From NCBI GenBank assembly GCA_015698045.1, contig BLAL01000080.1, positions 498,501 to 562,500 of the forward strand: 64,000 nucleotides of DNA. Reading direction: 5' to 3'. The translations under genes were made by a program, and so were the position numbers. A model generated the notes under the pieces. The model ran no database searches and was not told the origin of the DNA. It was given only the letters and a program-made list of their open reading frames with translations. Of the stretch, positions 13,301 to 25,717 are shown piece by piece; the first letter of the stretch is position 1, and each line of letters begins with the position of its first letter. Source of the stretch: Rhizophagus clarus (Eukaryota > Glomeromycota > Glomeromycetes > Glomerales > Glomeraceae).

Positions 13301-14349
13301 GATAAACTTGTTAAAATTTTATCAAATTTAGATTGAGTGTCTAAAATAGATTTATCAGCAACATCAATCCATATTTTTTCTAAATAACTCCAAAGATATT
13401 CCACTAACACCATCTCTTGAAACTTTTTACTAATGTTTCCAGACAAGTTGAATAGATTTTGTCGAATTATCAACATTTCTCTCCAATCTACATAATAAGA
13501 TGCTATTGGATATTTAAAACTTAATCCTTTACGTAATTGAATAAGCACCGGCAATAATGAACCAACACTATCTGGTTTGACTCCAGATTTTACTTGTGAA
13601 GCAATACTAAATACTGGAATAAGAAAATCCCTAGCTCTTCCCATAATTTCTTGAAACAAAGTTTCATTATCAGGCAAGCTATGTAACGTATCTCGTAAGT
13701 GAATTAATAAGAAGTCAATATTATAATTTCGTTTAATAAGAACATTTTTATTAACATTGCATTGTAATCGATTGGATTGATTACGATCATAACTAATATT
13801 TCTTCCATTTTGCATTACTCGTGTTGTTGTTTTATGAATCATTGCAAATTTTGCTAAAGAATTATAAGCTTTATCTCGAAGTTCTTTTTTTAAAAGCACC
13901 GGAGCAAACAAAATTTTTTCCAATACTACAACCAAAGTACGTAAATGTAACTCTAGTCTGACCACACTATCATTTCCGTAATAATCAAAATTTGTTAAAT
14001 CCGTTAAAGTTGACAAAACATTACGTAGAATTCCATTCGAAAATTGATTATCTTGGTTTTCAAAAAGTAATTTAAGAGCAAACAAATTTTTTATTTGAGT
14101 CAAATCTTTACTACTAATAAGTTCCCACGCTTTTTCATCAGGCGTATTAAAACCATCTTTTTCTAATTTAGAAAGGATAAAATTGATGGATGTATTTTCA
14201 AGAATTGACGTGATGAATGTAACAGAGTCACTTAAATTAGTATTAAGTAAAGAACTTCCACTCTATATACATAAATCATAATGTAAGTTATTTATCAAAA
14301 TATTTCACTTTTACATAAATTTATTTACCTGGTTCGAATTTGCTTCCAT
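10360..14349 (-). CDS. RING/U-box-like TPR protein, right (intact) copy, six exons
   Basis: Read leftward, the exons are 14329-14349, 11262-14262, 11131-11193, 10878-11035, 10630-10782 and 10360-10554. All junctions are GT-AG, phases agree, and the frame is open for 1,196 residues. It starts MEANSNQ|SGSSLLN; the ATG six bases further upstream is out of frame. Order of parts: helical N-terminal half (about 1-450); Lys/Gly-rich linker; RING/U-box-like segment near residues 503-550 (CPISLEP, LKCQHIL, CSECREKI), which lacks some usual zinc ligands; TPR repeats of the ALQNNSNNYLCLKYYAYIYEKQ kind from about 620 to 960; and a C-terminal domain I do not recognise. Such proteins are usually ubiquitin-ligase-like adaptors, but activity is uncertain given the missing ligands. 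It is the likely functional partner of the left copy. Confidence 0.8.
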
Positions 14350-14660
14350 TTTTCATTTACCGTAAACCGTTAGTTCAAAAGCGAAAGAATTAGGAAACTA
14401 ATGATTTTTTATGTAACGTTGTAACGTGTAACAAGGTTTAAATGCGGCACACATGTTTACCTGCATCAGTTGTGTGACAATCCCATTGTACGAAAATTTT
14501 GCCAATTCATGTGAATGACAATTGACCGGAACCGGATAAAATAATACCGAACATATTTGGCGAGGAAACGGTTAAAAAAGTAACCGATTTCGCTGCTGCG
14601 AATGTCACGAGACATACTGGCTCTGCATGAATAGACTTGTCCAAGAACCAAAGAAGTTTT
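14350..14660 (-). promoter_or_regulatory. 5' flank of the intact RING-TPR gene, shared with the left copy
   Basis: Reading leftward, GTGACATTCGCAGCAGCGAAATCGG, GGGATTGTCACACAAC and TTTCGCTTTTGAACT correspond to blocks at 3900-4110. Conservation in spite of considerable divergence elsewhere suggests promoter elements or simply a recent duplication. Confidence 0.4.
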
Positions 14661-15066
14661 CATAAATACATGAGACACCTGCTAAGACGTTCATGTAACT
14701 TAGTATGCAAAGTGAAAGATTATATGCATGGGTATTGGTTTAGTTGTGAGTAGATAGATATATGTGCGAATTGTATGTAACAAAGTTTCTTATAGCACTA
14801 ATAAAGCGAGAGTGTTAAAAAAAATAAAATGATTAACACATAAAAAAATCCTATCAACTTATCATAATAACTCTCTTAAAAATGAAGAATTCTAAGAAGT
14901 GTAAATTTAAGGAAAAAATAAAAATTATTTATTTTAATTGAAAGAAAGAAAAAATAATTTAACAAGGAAAATAATACTATTACAGTATTGTAATATTTTT
15001 TTGTATTGAATCTTATTTATTATTATTTTTCTTGTATGTTAAAAAAAATTGTGCGACTTTCAACTA

Positions 15067-15740
15067 GTGCTTCGATCCGTATCCGGATCAATCTGGATTG
15101 ATCCGGATTTTTTTTTTTCGGATATCCGAAATCTGCGGTTTTTCATCCGGTTTATAATCCGGATGACAAATATCCGGTTTGAACCGGGATCCGGATGAAA
15201 ATAAATATAAAAAAAAATAATTTAAGCAAATTTCTTACATTAAAGTGTATTAAACACTAGGGTAAACATCGAAGATGTTAAATCTGCGGGAAAAAAGTCT
15301 TCGGCATCAAATTTTAACGTTAGAAACGTTAAATACTCGTTAAATCCGCGAAATAACATCTCTGACGCTAAAATGATGAAACTTAATGTCAGAGACGTTA
15401 AATTCACAGAAATAAATGTTTCCTGAACGTTAAAATCATAAAACTTTAACGTCAATGACGTTATTTCCGCATATTTAACACCTTCACTTAGTTAAATTCT
15501 TAATTCCGGCCAAAAATACATAATGCCGGCCAAAACGGGACGAGTTAAGAAAATCATAAAAATTGGCCGAAATTACGAATTTTTGGTCAAAGTTGAAGTG
15601 CTAGACCTAGCAATATGTAAAATGACGAAAATATCATCATTTAATAAAAAATTTATGTGATTTGATCCGGATTGATCCGGATGAAATCCGGATTTTTTTT
15701 TGTGTAATCCGGATGACGGATTTCATCCGGATCGAAGCAC
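15067..15740. mobile_element. CCGGAT-rich non-autonomous DNA transposon, 674 bp, TA target site
   Basis: The ends are perfect 13-base inverted repeats, GTGCTTCGATCCG at 15067 and its complement ending at 15740, each flanked by TA (15065-66 and 15741-42). A TA duplication fits the Tc1/mariner (IS630) superfamily. Subterminal regions are packed with ATCCGGAT and close variants. There is no transposase; the minus-strand open frame at 15240-15455 is a by-product of internal repeats. A related element lies at 62802-63018. Confidence 0.75.
15274..15470. repeat. About 3.3 degenerate tandem units of 55-63 bp inside the element
   Basis: Units begin at successive (G)ACGTTAAAT(C/T)CGCGxAA motifs (about 15275, 15339, 15400 and 15457). 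Each also holds the reversed motif TTAACGTY, so each unit can form a small hairpin. The repeats lie in the centre of the CCGGAT element and explain the spurious open frame there. Confidence 0.5.
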
Positions 15741-15954
15741 TACTTTCAACATTATGATGTAACATTGTCTTCTGTATTACACAATTCATTTCCTTCTTAG
15801 TAAAATCAAATAATTTGTTAATATGGTTAGTTTATTACCATAATTGCGTACTTTCCGGAGTTTCTTTCCTCCTCAAAAAAAAAAAAAAATAAATTAACAA
15901 AATTTTAATATTATAGTTAAAATCTTTGTTACATCATAATATACTGCCACGATT

Positions 15955-17776
15955 ATGGATGAATTTCACATTAGTGATGAAGTCTATAATCAAGTAAAAA
16001 ATTTTCAACGTCTGACATTAACTAATGAACAAGGATTATTAATTAATAAAATTATACCATCTAAATTGTATAATAAATATATTCAATATGGATTATGTGA
16101 ACGTTGTAAACAAATCAGAACTCATTATACTTGGTGTCAAACTTGTAATTCTCTAATATTTAAAGAAAATTTCAAAAATTGGACAAGTGGGAATGATAAT
16201 ATTGACAAGTTTATTCAAGAATCACAAATAAAAGCTACAGAATATTGGCAAGTATTAGAATGGATAGATTATAGTCAATTTTCCAAAATTAAATATATTG
16301 CAAAAGGTGGGTTTGGTACCGTTTATACGGCGATATGGAGAGAAGGATATATCAGTTCTTGGGATAATAAACTCAAAACATGGAATAGAGATAAACAAAA
16401 TTATCGAGTGGCTTTAAAATGTTTAAATAATTCTCAAATCTTGATACAAGAATTTTCAAAAGAGGTAACGCCGTCTATTTTTTTTTTTTTTTTTAGAAGT
16501 GACTAATTTTTTATAAAAAAAAAAAAATTTCACGTCTTACAAATTATTGTTATGATATCTTTAGGTTAAATTTCATTCAGAATTGAATTATCTTCCCAAT
16601 TACATTAAATGCTACGGCATATCCCAAGATCCTGATACCAAAAATTATATAATGGTGATGGACTACGCTCCTAGAGGTAGTCTTCGAAACTTTTTAAATG
16701 AAAATTATCATGATATGAAGTGGAAAGACAAGATACTTTATATTGCTTGGATTATTGATGGGTTGAAAGATATTCATGAAAAAGATATAATTCATAAAGA
16801 TTTTCATTCAGGGAATATCTTGATAAAGGATGAACATAATTTTTGTATCGGTGATTTAGGATTATGTGAAATAGATGATGAAAAATCCGATAAAAAAGAT
16901 AAGAAAGTTTATGGAGTATTACCTTATGTTGCTCCAGAAGTATTAAAAGGACAAAGGTATACAAAAGCAGCAGACATTTACGCATTTGGTATTATTTGTC
17001 ATGAGATTATTACTGGTTTACCACCATATTGTGATATACCACATAATCAATTTTTGGCTTTAAAAATTTGTAGTGGACTTCGTCCACAATCAAAAAATTA
17101 TCACGTACCTCAACTACTCTTAGATACGATGAAGCAGTGTTGGGATGCAGATCCCTTAAAGCGACCAAATGTGGCGCAATTAAAAAAAATATATTCAAAT
17201 CTTTTTGTTGGTATAACTGCCGAAAGAAGAGAACATGATCCCTTCTCAAATCAAGAACCTGATGAAATTGGAATTTCCAAACAATGTATTCAGGCAGACG
17301 AAATAAATAAAAAAAAGGTTCAAATTAATTCAAAAATTTCGTATCAAACGCACCCACAAGCTGTATATACTAGTAGACTTTTTAATTATAAAAAACCTTC
17401 AGTTACTAAAGAATTTGACATTCCAGGTAAAATTGATTTTTCCTAAAAAAAACTAATTGCTCATTTAATGATAAATAAATTGATTATATCTCTTTATTCA
17501 GATTCGTTACATTTTGATCTTGATAATTTTGAGAAATGTGATGATGATGATGATGATGACGATGAACCAGAAATTTTAGGTAAAGCAACTAAATATTTTA
17601 TGATTATTTATTTATAAGTAGGTTTTCTTTACTAACGTATTATATTTCTAAAAAATAAAAGTACCCGAAGATGATAATTATGATACAGGAATTTCAGGTA
17701 GCTTAATAAAATTTTCCTTTTTATGTTTTTGAAAATTTAAATATATTAATTAATGAATTTTTTTTTTACAGCATAA
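15955..17776 (+). CDS. Tyrosine-kinase-like protein kinase with CxxC ribbon, five exons
   Basis: The exons are 15955-16464, 16565-17426, 17502-17579, 17662-17697 and 17772-17776. All junctions are GT-AG, and the protein is 496 aa. N-terminal Cys48/Cys51 and Cys61/Cys64 form a zinc-ribbon-like pair (CERC...WCQTC), followed by WTSGNDNIDKFI, a lead-in typical of the large glomeromycotan kinase family. The kinase domain is complete: glycine loop AKGGFGTVY (116-124), Lys155 in VALK, HKDFHSGN with catalytic Asp249 and Asn254, DLG at 267-269, and APE at 293-295. The C-terminal HPQAVYTSRLF motif also occurs, as SHPRACYTSRLL, in the kinase at 56-61 kb. The last three exons are tiny; exon 3 codes an Asp-rich run and exon 5 only 'A-stop'. 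It is likely an active Ser/Thr or dual-specificity kinase. Confidence 0.85.
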
Positions 17777-20700
17777 TAGAAGATGTTATCATTTAAAGAT
17801 TTATCCATATTCATAATTAAGGCTTTCCATATTTAGTTTAACGTCCTTCTCCCTCTCTAACTTTGAAATTTCACAGCGTCCATAAAATTGTGTGGTACCG
17901 GAATTTACCGAAAAATTTCCAAAAATTTAATATGTTTAATGTTTGTTTAAATTATCCTCTCCTTCAAGTTTTTTTTGCTAGAAAGGACATTTAAACTAAT
18001 TATTGATGAATCACAAGTGTTTATTATTCATTAAAGCGATATGTCTTACTGCACTCGATTACCAAAAATTAGTCGATAACCGTAATAATCGATAAAGATA
18101 GGAATTCTTGGTTGTTATTCAATTATTTTAGTTAGTAAGTTATAAGTTATTTTTTTAATTATACCTATGTAATAAAGTAATATAGTATTTGAAAATAAGC
18201 GTCCATTTTTAATGAAAATTCAGATCAAAATTTTATAACGTGTGATAAAATAATCATAATTTACCAGTTTTTCCCCTCCGACTTAACAATTCACAAATCA
18301 TTTTATACAGTGAATACAGTAACAGGTAAATAACCTTATATTAATTATGATTATATTAATTATAATATTACACTATTGAGCAATTCTTAACTATTATTTT
18401 GTTTATAAGGAATTTTTTCAATCGATATTTAAGACATAATTTGGAAGACTTATTTTCCTCATCATTAGGAAATCAATCAAAATGTGACGACAAAATAATA
18501 AATGTATATTTTCCTAAAAAATAGATTTACCAAAAATATCATTAATTGTTGTGCATAATTGACATTTAATTTACAGCTTTACGAAAAAAAAAAATATAAT
18601 ATATAAGGCATAAACATGACGCGGCTAGTTATATATTTTTTTTTTAAAAAAAAAATAACCATTTATTACCGTATAAATTTAATTAAAAATGGTTAAATAC
18701 TTTGTCAATAGAATAATTATAGAAACATTGAGTGCTAAAACACGATTATAATCAAATTACTAAATAAATTTAATAAGTCAATTTTTAAAATTGTTATTCA
18801 AATATATTATTCCTTTCTTTATTTTTTGAACGTATATATATCATACAAGTATTAATTTATATTACAATATATTGATGTATAGAACATATATATATACTGT
18901 ACCTATTCGCAATATTCCAACATTTCATAAAATTAAAAATTCAGTATAGGATAAAAATATACATTATTTTATGATAATCCACTACTAAATTTTATAATAT
19001 TTGCAAGATCCTTAAAGATATAAGTATTACACTAATTGACCAAGACGTTCACGCAACTTGCACATTGATCGAGCTTCGTCGGTATTTCACTACTCGAATG
19101 TGAAAATAATAAATCTGTAAGAGTAAAAGCACAATGTTTTAGCAAATATTAGAAAAAAGATTGCAATACCATATTTTTTTTAATTTGAATATTGACTATT
19201 AGCACTTATGGTTGTATACTATAACATTAAATCATTTATAACAAATATTTACATTAAATCTCATTAATGATCAAAATAATATCTACAAAAGATGTAAAAG
19301 ATATTATTATTAATTAAGATAATCTTAAATGACAAGATACAGGATTACATCGCAAAATTCGCGGTCACAAAACGATGTTACTGTATCCGATTCAATTTTC
19401 AGTATCAGATTTTTATTTATTATTTCAAAATATAAATGCATGGCATATGAAAGTTTCATAAATATGTGAGTAATTACCTAATAATATTATTATTTAATGT
19501 ATTATAAAAAATAGTTACCTTTACTGATATTTGTATAGCAGTAAAAAAAATTAACACTTAACAACCTAATAATTATTATACAAAAAAAAATCTAACAAAA
19601 TTTAATATTTATAACTATAGTTAAAAAAGCCAAATTTATGATTAATTTATAACTTATAATATTTACTAAGTTAAATAAAATTATCATGATAATATTCAGC
19701 AAATTAAATGAAAGAAAATAATTTAATAAATTGACCAAAAAATAATATTTAACATAAAATCGCTGATAGAGCTGAATTGCTTTAAATACTTGGAGTAATA
19801 AAAATTATAAATATAATAGTTGATTTCTTATCCCATGACATAGTAAATTTTAAATACATTTATTTTATAAATATGGCAATTATCTATAATCATAGAGATT
19901 AGTTTCAGTTATATATAGTTAAAAATTTAACAGTTACTATCCTTTAATATTTCACCATTTTTTTGATTTATTTTAAGTAAAATTAATCTTTAAAGGATTA
20001 TAAATTAGTCAATATTTGCAAAAAAATGATCATGAGAAAGAGCAACAATCAATTATTCATCTCATTATTAAAATTATTATACAAAACTGATAGTATATAA
20101 AATTAAAATTATAACATAGTAATAATCATTATGTATTAGATATCCTATGATAAAATCAATAATCAGAAAAGTAAACATTTATTGCTAAAATATTATGCTT
20201 CGCAACGAAATTTTCATTTGCTAAAAAAGTAATTATTGGTGGATACATGAATATCCGCTAACTACATCAACCCTAAAATTCACTTGTAAAAATTAATTAT
20301 CCATGAGTCATAATTGGATGACTGATGTGGCACATTTAATAGATGGATTCAACTCCCTTTTCATCTGTAATTAGCACTAAACCACTATTAGTTATTTTTA
20401 ACCATATAATAATTATGAACTTTGCATTAAATCAATGTTATTTAAATATAATGTACATAAATGCACAATTGATGAATGATGACTTATAAGGACATGCTGT
20501 TATTGCTGTTGGAGGTAAACGCATTCTGGTACACTCTACAGATTGGATGAGTGTAGCGATGATACCAAGTGTTACACTTAGAATACTTATAATTTAATTA
20601 CAATGATTTCTTCCTAGTATTGATATGTTCAAATTATTCATATATTAATTATAAGATATTAATTAAGTTAACCAGTTGGATATCTTTTATTATTTGCATT

Positions 20701-21552
20701 ATATATATAAGAAATTATGGTTGTAAAATATATCTCTTATTTTAATATTAGTATTTTAAAATATTCCATTCATTAAAAGGGTTCATAGATGTATAATAAC
20801 AAGAGAAGTGTTTGGAGACGCAAACATCTGAATCAAATCAGGCTTTGGAGCTTGAAATGTAAATCTGATGATATCTGTCTTGAAAAGAATTTGGGAAATG
20901 CTGTCAAAATCAGCTTAAAGAATCTTGTACCATATAATAGAATAACTCGTCATTTCTAAAACTTTTGCATTAAGATTTTATATTTGTCCAAATGAATGAA
21001 TAAGACTCTTTTTTTTATGGAATAAGTACATATTTATTAAATCTTGAATTAGATTAGAAATATTTTTAAAATATGATTGTCATATTTACATATAGTATTT
21101 ATGAACTTGATGTTGGCCTTTGTTTAATATGATGAATAAATGAATTGACAAATGTATTTATTTCGAATGGATTGTTTAAAAAAGAAGCTAGATTACAACA
21201 ATAAAAGTTTCAAAGAGCTTATATGTGAACTTCACATATTTTTTACAACCAATTTTTATAACTATCTGATATTTAGAATCACTATGAGCCTATGACCAAT
21301 GGATCATCCACTGAATTCTCTGACGCCCATCATCAGTAATTTAAAAGGTATGAAACAATTTAATAGAGCATGAATTAACGCGAAATCACTAAGGCAACAC
21401 AAAACAATGAGAAACATACTGTAAATTACAATGATTCTAGTCGTTTATTGCATTATTCTAGTAATCCATTTATTAACTAGTGCGCGTTTTTAATGTATTT
21501 TACATTACAATGTTTATTTATACGATGTTCTCTTCTATAAAAGAATTAAAAA
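17777..21552. other. 3.8 kb without a recognisable gene
   Basis: The sequence is A/T-rich throughout, with many short homopolymers and no open frame of coding quality. A short coding-like piece on the plus strand near 20490-20595 (GHAVIAVGGKRILVHSTDWM) ends in a stop and has no visible start; it may be a relic. No RNA gene, repeat array or transposon end was found. Confidence 0.4.
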
Positions 21553-21555
21553 GAA

Positions 21556-22443
21556 CTACTCTGAGCATCCTGCATAACCGATTTGAAACCCTTTAGGTCC
21601 TATACTTATCCCCCAACTATTATATTGTGTACCCAAAAACTCCGTATGCAGTATTTCGTGTATTTCAACTAGTAATATCATCAAATTGGACGTTTTCACT
21701 AAAACTATTTGAAAAATAAGTAAAAAAAAAAAAAATAAAAATAAAAACAATTAAAAAAATGTTTAAAACATTTCTATTAAAAAAAATAAAAATAAAATAA
21801 CAAAGTTTCGAAGTTAACTTCAAAACATACTATCCAAAACCAAATTGAATTAAGTGAGATCTTATAAAAAAAAAAAAAAACGTAAAAACGTTAGTGACGT
21901 TTCTTCAAAGAAAAAAAAAAATGTTTTCACAACGAAACTTACCCGATCCTTAGTGTCAAAGCCGAATGATATCTACAAAAAAAAACAAATAAGTAAATCT
22001 TTTTTTTTTAAAAAAAAAAGTTTCCAAAATGTTCGAAAACTTATTTAAGGACTTAAATGCTTCGAAAATTGGAACCGAATACCTACAAAATAAAGAAACG
22101 ATTAAGCAAAATAAAATTTTTTCAACTTTTTCTCAACGTTAAATGAAAAGAATTTAGCAAAAAAAAAAAAATCTCCCTACCAAAAATCCGAATCTACAAA
22201 AAAAAAAAGAAATAAGAAACGTCAATACAAGTAAACTTCAAATTAAAAATTAGCAATAGTTGATATTAAGATATCGTACTGTAATTTTGGCAAATTTACG
22301 TTAATGATGCAACTTTCATTCTCCTATATCACAATAATTTCCTTTTTATACTAGACTACCCCTGTTTACTTCCTTCACCAACATAGTAATTTTTCCTAAA
22401 ACTTATGATTTTACTTCAAGTGACGGACTTCAAAGGTATCCAT
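21556..22443 (-). CDS. Possible small-exon gene with HExxH motif in the last exon
   Basis: The leftmost coding piece, about 21556-21706, follows a strong acceptor (long T-run then CAAATAG) and reads LVKTSNLMILLVEIHEILHTEF...WGISIGPKGFQIGYAGCSE-stop. HEILH matches the HExxH zinc-protease signature, with Gly-Thr shortly after as in aspzincins, but the usual Asp is not there. Upstream on the same strand, about 21941-21970 is a 30-base exon candidate between TTTTTTTGTAG and GGTAAGT, and further short pieces sit between T-runs ending in GTAG/ATAG. A plausible start is the ATG at 22441-22443 (MDTFEVRHL). Exon choice and phase between these pieces are not settled, so the full product is unknown. Confidence 0.35.
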
Positions 22444-22798
22444 TTTCCTAATATATAAACTTTTTTAATCTTCAATATTAAAAGAATAATAGTGTATTGT
22501 GAGAAATTTATTTGTTAGTGTTACGATCATATATTTCATTAAAGAAGGACAGACGGAAAAAGTTTTCAGCCCACTAGAAAAAATTGCAGTCAAATTAATC
22601 TTAAATACCAATTGTTTAAAAGAGATAAAATTTCGATCATATTTTTTTATTTAATAAAACGATGGATTTTATTATAAAAATAATAATAATAAAAAAAATA
22701 ACAAATTTCAAGTAATTTAATAAGCTAAAAAGTTACTAAGGTAATAAAGATGCAGAATATAAAATATTGTGTACGTAGAGAAATTAATTCATAAGTAT

Positions 22799-24631
22799 TT
22801 ACTCAAAACCAGTTTGTATATTAATATTCTTATTGAATGTAAAAATAATATTTAAGAGAGTATGCGTCTTGTGTGTTTGACAATATGGTATGAATGAAAA
22901 ATCACCAACGTTCAAATTTTGTCCTTTAAAAAAGTAATCTTGCCAATCATCTTGTACAATCATAGTCGCACCAATATCACCGATATTATATGGATGTGTG
23001 ATAATTTTGGTATGTCGGAAATATCCAGATGGGTCCATAAAATCTCCAGTCATTGAAATCATTTTTTGTGCTTCCATAAACATTTCACGACGTTGATTTC
23101 TCTCATATTCCATTATATGTGCACCAAAGACTTCCGTGATCCAATTCATTGAAGTCATTACATGAACAGTATCATTTGCTGAACATGCTCGAAGCAACTT
23201 GTGAAAATCACGAGCGTAAAAGTAATCACAAATATTGCTCCAAGATATTGTCCATGGATTTAATCGACGAATCGAGGTTAACAGCTCGGGATTATCATTG
23301 TTGACAGTTTGGAAATGCAAATAAATTTCTATTGCCTTAGCTTTTCCTGCAGGTGGTGATAACCATGTACAAGCTTTTGTGGTTCCGTCTTCAAGGTAAT
23401 TGTAAAGCGCACTCAGGAAGGAAGTCTCTTTACGCTTATATTTGGGCAAAATGGCATCCATTGGCATCATTTGAAACATAAATTCACTTGTTGAATGTGG
23501 AGAGATTCCATCATTACAATTAAACATTGTAATACTTGCGATTAAATTTTTTTCTTGTTGATCATCCATAAGCGGAAACTCTCCAGTAAGGATATGTCGT
23601 GCGACTTGAACACGATCTCGTGGTTCATTAAGGTTAGCAATAATAGAAAGCGTACCATCTTCTGAATTAAAAGTTTCTACCCAGAGTTTATGCGCCTCTT
23701 GTCGTGATTTTGGTGCTTCAATTGACTCTCTCCAATGAGAAATTAATGATCTAACTTTTGGATGAATCTCGTTCTTCATGGGATTAGGCGGTTTATTATT
23801 TGGAGCATTTCCATATTGTAAGACAACATTAACAGCGGTCTCAAAATGTTTTAAAGTTTCCATCGTCCATACAGTAGAAAACCAAACTTCTATGATAGAC
23901 CGAATTGGTGCTTTTCCTATCATCATTTCTTTTATCACATTTGTTTTTGCCACAGCGTAAACGGATCCTTCATAACCAATGAATTTATTTGGTTGAGGTT
24001 GAGCCGCAGAATGAATGTTTCGTATCATTTTAGCCCTTAAAAGTAAATCTAAATCTACAAATCCAACGGCGACGTGAGTTTTTCCTTGATCAAGTGATAA
24101 TCTTACTTTTGGCATGTTACTGAAACTTAGAGCACCTCTTCCTTTATCCCCAACATATGGATTTTTTGTTTTCTTGGTGAAAATGTCACCATATTTCCTT
24201 GGAGACGTAAGAAATTTAGTAAGATTTTCTGATAATTCACCCCATCTTTTCTCAAGATTTTTAGGATCTGATATTTTAACAATATTGTTATTTAAAAATT
24301 TTTCAACGAATTGAAGAGCTTTGAATGATGACCTAGCATCATTAAGAAACTTAATTTGATCATTTTCTTGTGGATACTTTGTAGCATATTCTTTTCCGAA
24401 ATCAGGTACGTTCCAATTCTCCTGGATCGTCATATCCGCTAAAGTCTCTGTTATTTCAGAAAACAATGAACCGGATGCGATATTTGACACGGCAACTTCA
24501 TTTTTTCCACAAGACTTTTTATGAATTTTCCAATCTTTTATTTGGCATCCTTTAGAGCAATAATACGTTTTATGACATCTTGAACATTTGGTTGTAGTAA
24601 GTTTCTGACATACGTTGCATATATTCATCAT
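22799..24631 (-). CDS. MYND zinc-finger protein, single exon, 610 aa
   Basis: The N-terminus is a textbook MYND finger: Cys5, Cys8, Cys16, Cys19, Cys25, Cys29, His37 and Cys41 in ICNVCQKL...CSRCHKTYYCSKGCQ...W..HKKSC. MYND fingers bind zinc and proline-rich partners. Residues about 100-270 (FKALQFVEKFL...VDLDLLLRAKMIRNIHSAAQ...EVWFSTVWTMETLKHF) resemble the DUF4470-type region seen in fungal MYND proteins. The rest (DGTLSIIANLNEPRDRVQVARHIL...TWLSPPAGKAKAIEIY...NPWTISWSNICDYF) continues the same family-like pattern. It is intact with no intron. Start may be the first or second of two adjacent ATGs. Function is unknown beyond likely protein-protein contact; no catalytic motif is seen. Confidence 0.85.
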   Translation of the reverse strand: MMNICNVCQKLTTTKCSRCHKTYYCSKGCQIKDWKIHKKSCGKNEVAVSNIASGSLFSEITETLADMTIQENWNVPDFGKEYATKYPQENDQIKFLNDARSSFKALQFVEKFLNNNIVKISDPKNLEKRWGELSENLTKFLTSPRKYGDIFTKKTKNPYVGDKGRGALSFSNMPKVRLSLDQGKTHVAVGFVDLDLLLRAKMIRNIHSAAQPQPNKFIGYEGSVYAVAKTNVIKEMMIGKAPIRSIIEVWFSTVWTMETLKHFETAVNVVLQYGNAPNNKPPNPMKNEIHPKVRSLISHWRESIEAPKSRQEAHKLWVETFNSEDGTLSIIANLNEPRDRVQVARHILTGEFPLMDDQQEKNLIASITMFNCNDGISPHSTSEFMFQMMPMDAILPKYKRKETSFLSALYNYLEDGTTKACTWLSPPAGKAKAIEIYLHFQTVNNDNPELLTSIRRLNPWTISWSNICDYFYARDFHKLLRACSANDTVHVMTSMNWITEVFGAHIMEYERNQRREMFMEAQKMISMTGDFMDPSGYFRHTKIITHPYNIGDIGATMIVQDDWQDYFFKGQNLNVGDFSFIPYCQTHKTHTLLNIIFTFNKNINIQTGFE

Positions 24632-24980
24632 GTATTTTTCTTTTATTGAATTTATAAAATATAAAAGAAGGAAAGAAGGTTTAAAAAGACCGTTATATAT
24701 AAGGACACAAGAATAACGTCATATAAGGAAATTACTTTAATAAAAGAAAATTCCCACAGAGTATTAAAAGTTTGGCTAAGTAAGTTTTAATAAGAATAAC
24801 GTTATGTATTTGATAAAGAAAATTCTCAGGTTACTCAGTGACACCGTCTTTGTTTACAAGAAAGAGAATCGACAGAAATACATATTAAGCAATAAAGACT
24901 ACAAATTTTATTTCATACCGAAATAGGTAATTATCATGACGGAAATAAAATATATGGCGTTTTTTTGTAACTTTATAATT

Positions 24981-25326
24981 TTCATGGTTTATCACTTCCA
25001 AAATCATTTTTTTTCATGAGAATAATTTAATTTTGATTTTTATATATCAATTGATTACCTCATATATTTAATTACTTACATAATGTGTATGTACAGTATA
25101 TAATTATTAACCATTTAAATAATTACGTGATACTATTTGCTTTCCTAATTATAGTTTAAGTTAAATGATTCTGTTGAATTATAATTATCAATTTTGCATT
25201 ACATATTGTTATTATTTTGGAATTTATTATATGTTTGAGGATTGGTTCGAGATTTGGATTTGGTAAATTTAGCATAGTGTCAAAACTATATGCCTGCGGA
25301 TTGACGTAGTCAGCTCTGGATGATCG
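24981..25326. repeat. Direct repeat, copy 1
   Basis: It shares with 25718-25985, in the same order, a TGGTTTATCAC start, a CATGAGAATAATTTAATTTTGAT block, TTAATTACTTACATAA, GCTTTCCTAATTA, and a final GACGTA-(G/T)TCA-CTC-GGATGATC. It lies upstream of the MYND gene, so it could include promoter sequence, but nothing proves this. Confidence 0.45.
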
Positions 25327-25717
25327 GAAAAAAATTAATCTTTTCATTTTATTTTTATATTATTTTATTTTATACTAATGAATGTATACAAAGTAAAATA
25401 GCTACATAATAATGAGGTCGTATACATTAATAACTTTATAAAATCGCTTACGAAGAATGATAAAAAAACAATCAAAACTAAACGCAAATATGGGAGGAAA
25501 AAAAAAAAAAAAAAAAAAAAAAAATAATCGGAGTATATATGAAAAGAATAAAACTAGCTAAATTAAAATAAATTTTTTCATTGCAACTCGTATCGATCAA
25601 ACAAATATGATTGTGGCTTATTCACTTACGATGATGTTAATGAAATATGAAATATCTTTTTGTAACATAATTATACAAAAAAAAAATCTCACGAATATAA
25701 GCCGATCTTACTCTTTT

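Noticed and set aside
15240-15455. 71-aa minus-strand open frame
   Set aside because: It lies wholly inside the tandem repeats of a transposon and simply reads the repeat unit.
21854-22048. Lys-rich plus-strand open frame
   Set aside because: It is generated by A-runs that serve as polypyrimidine tracts on the other strand.
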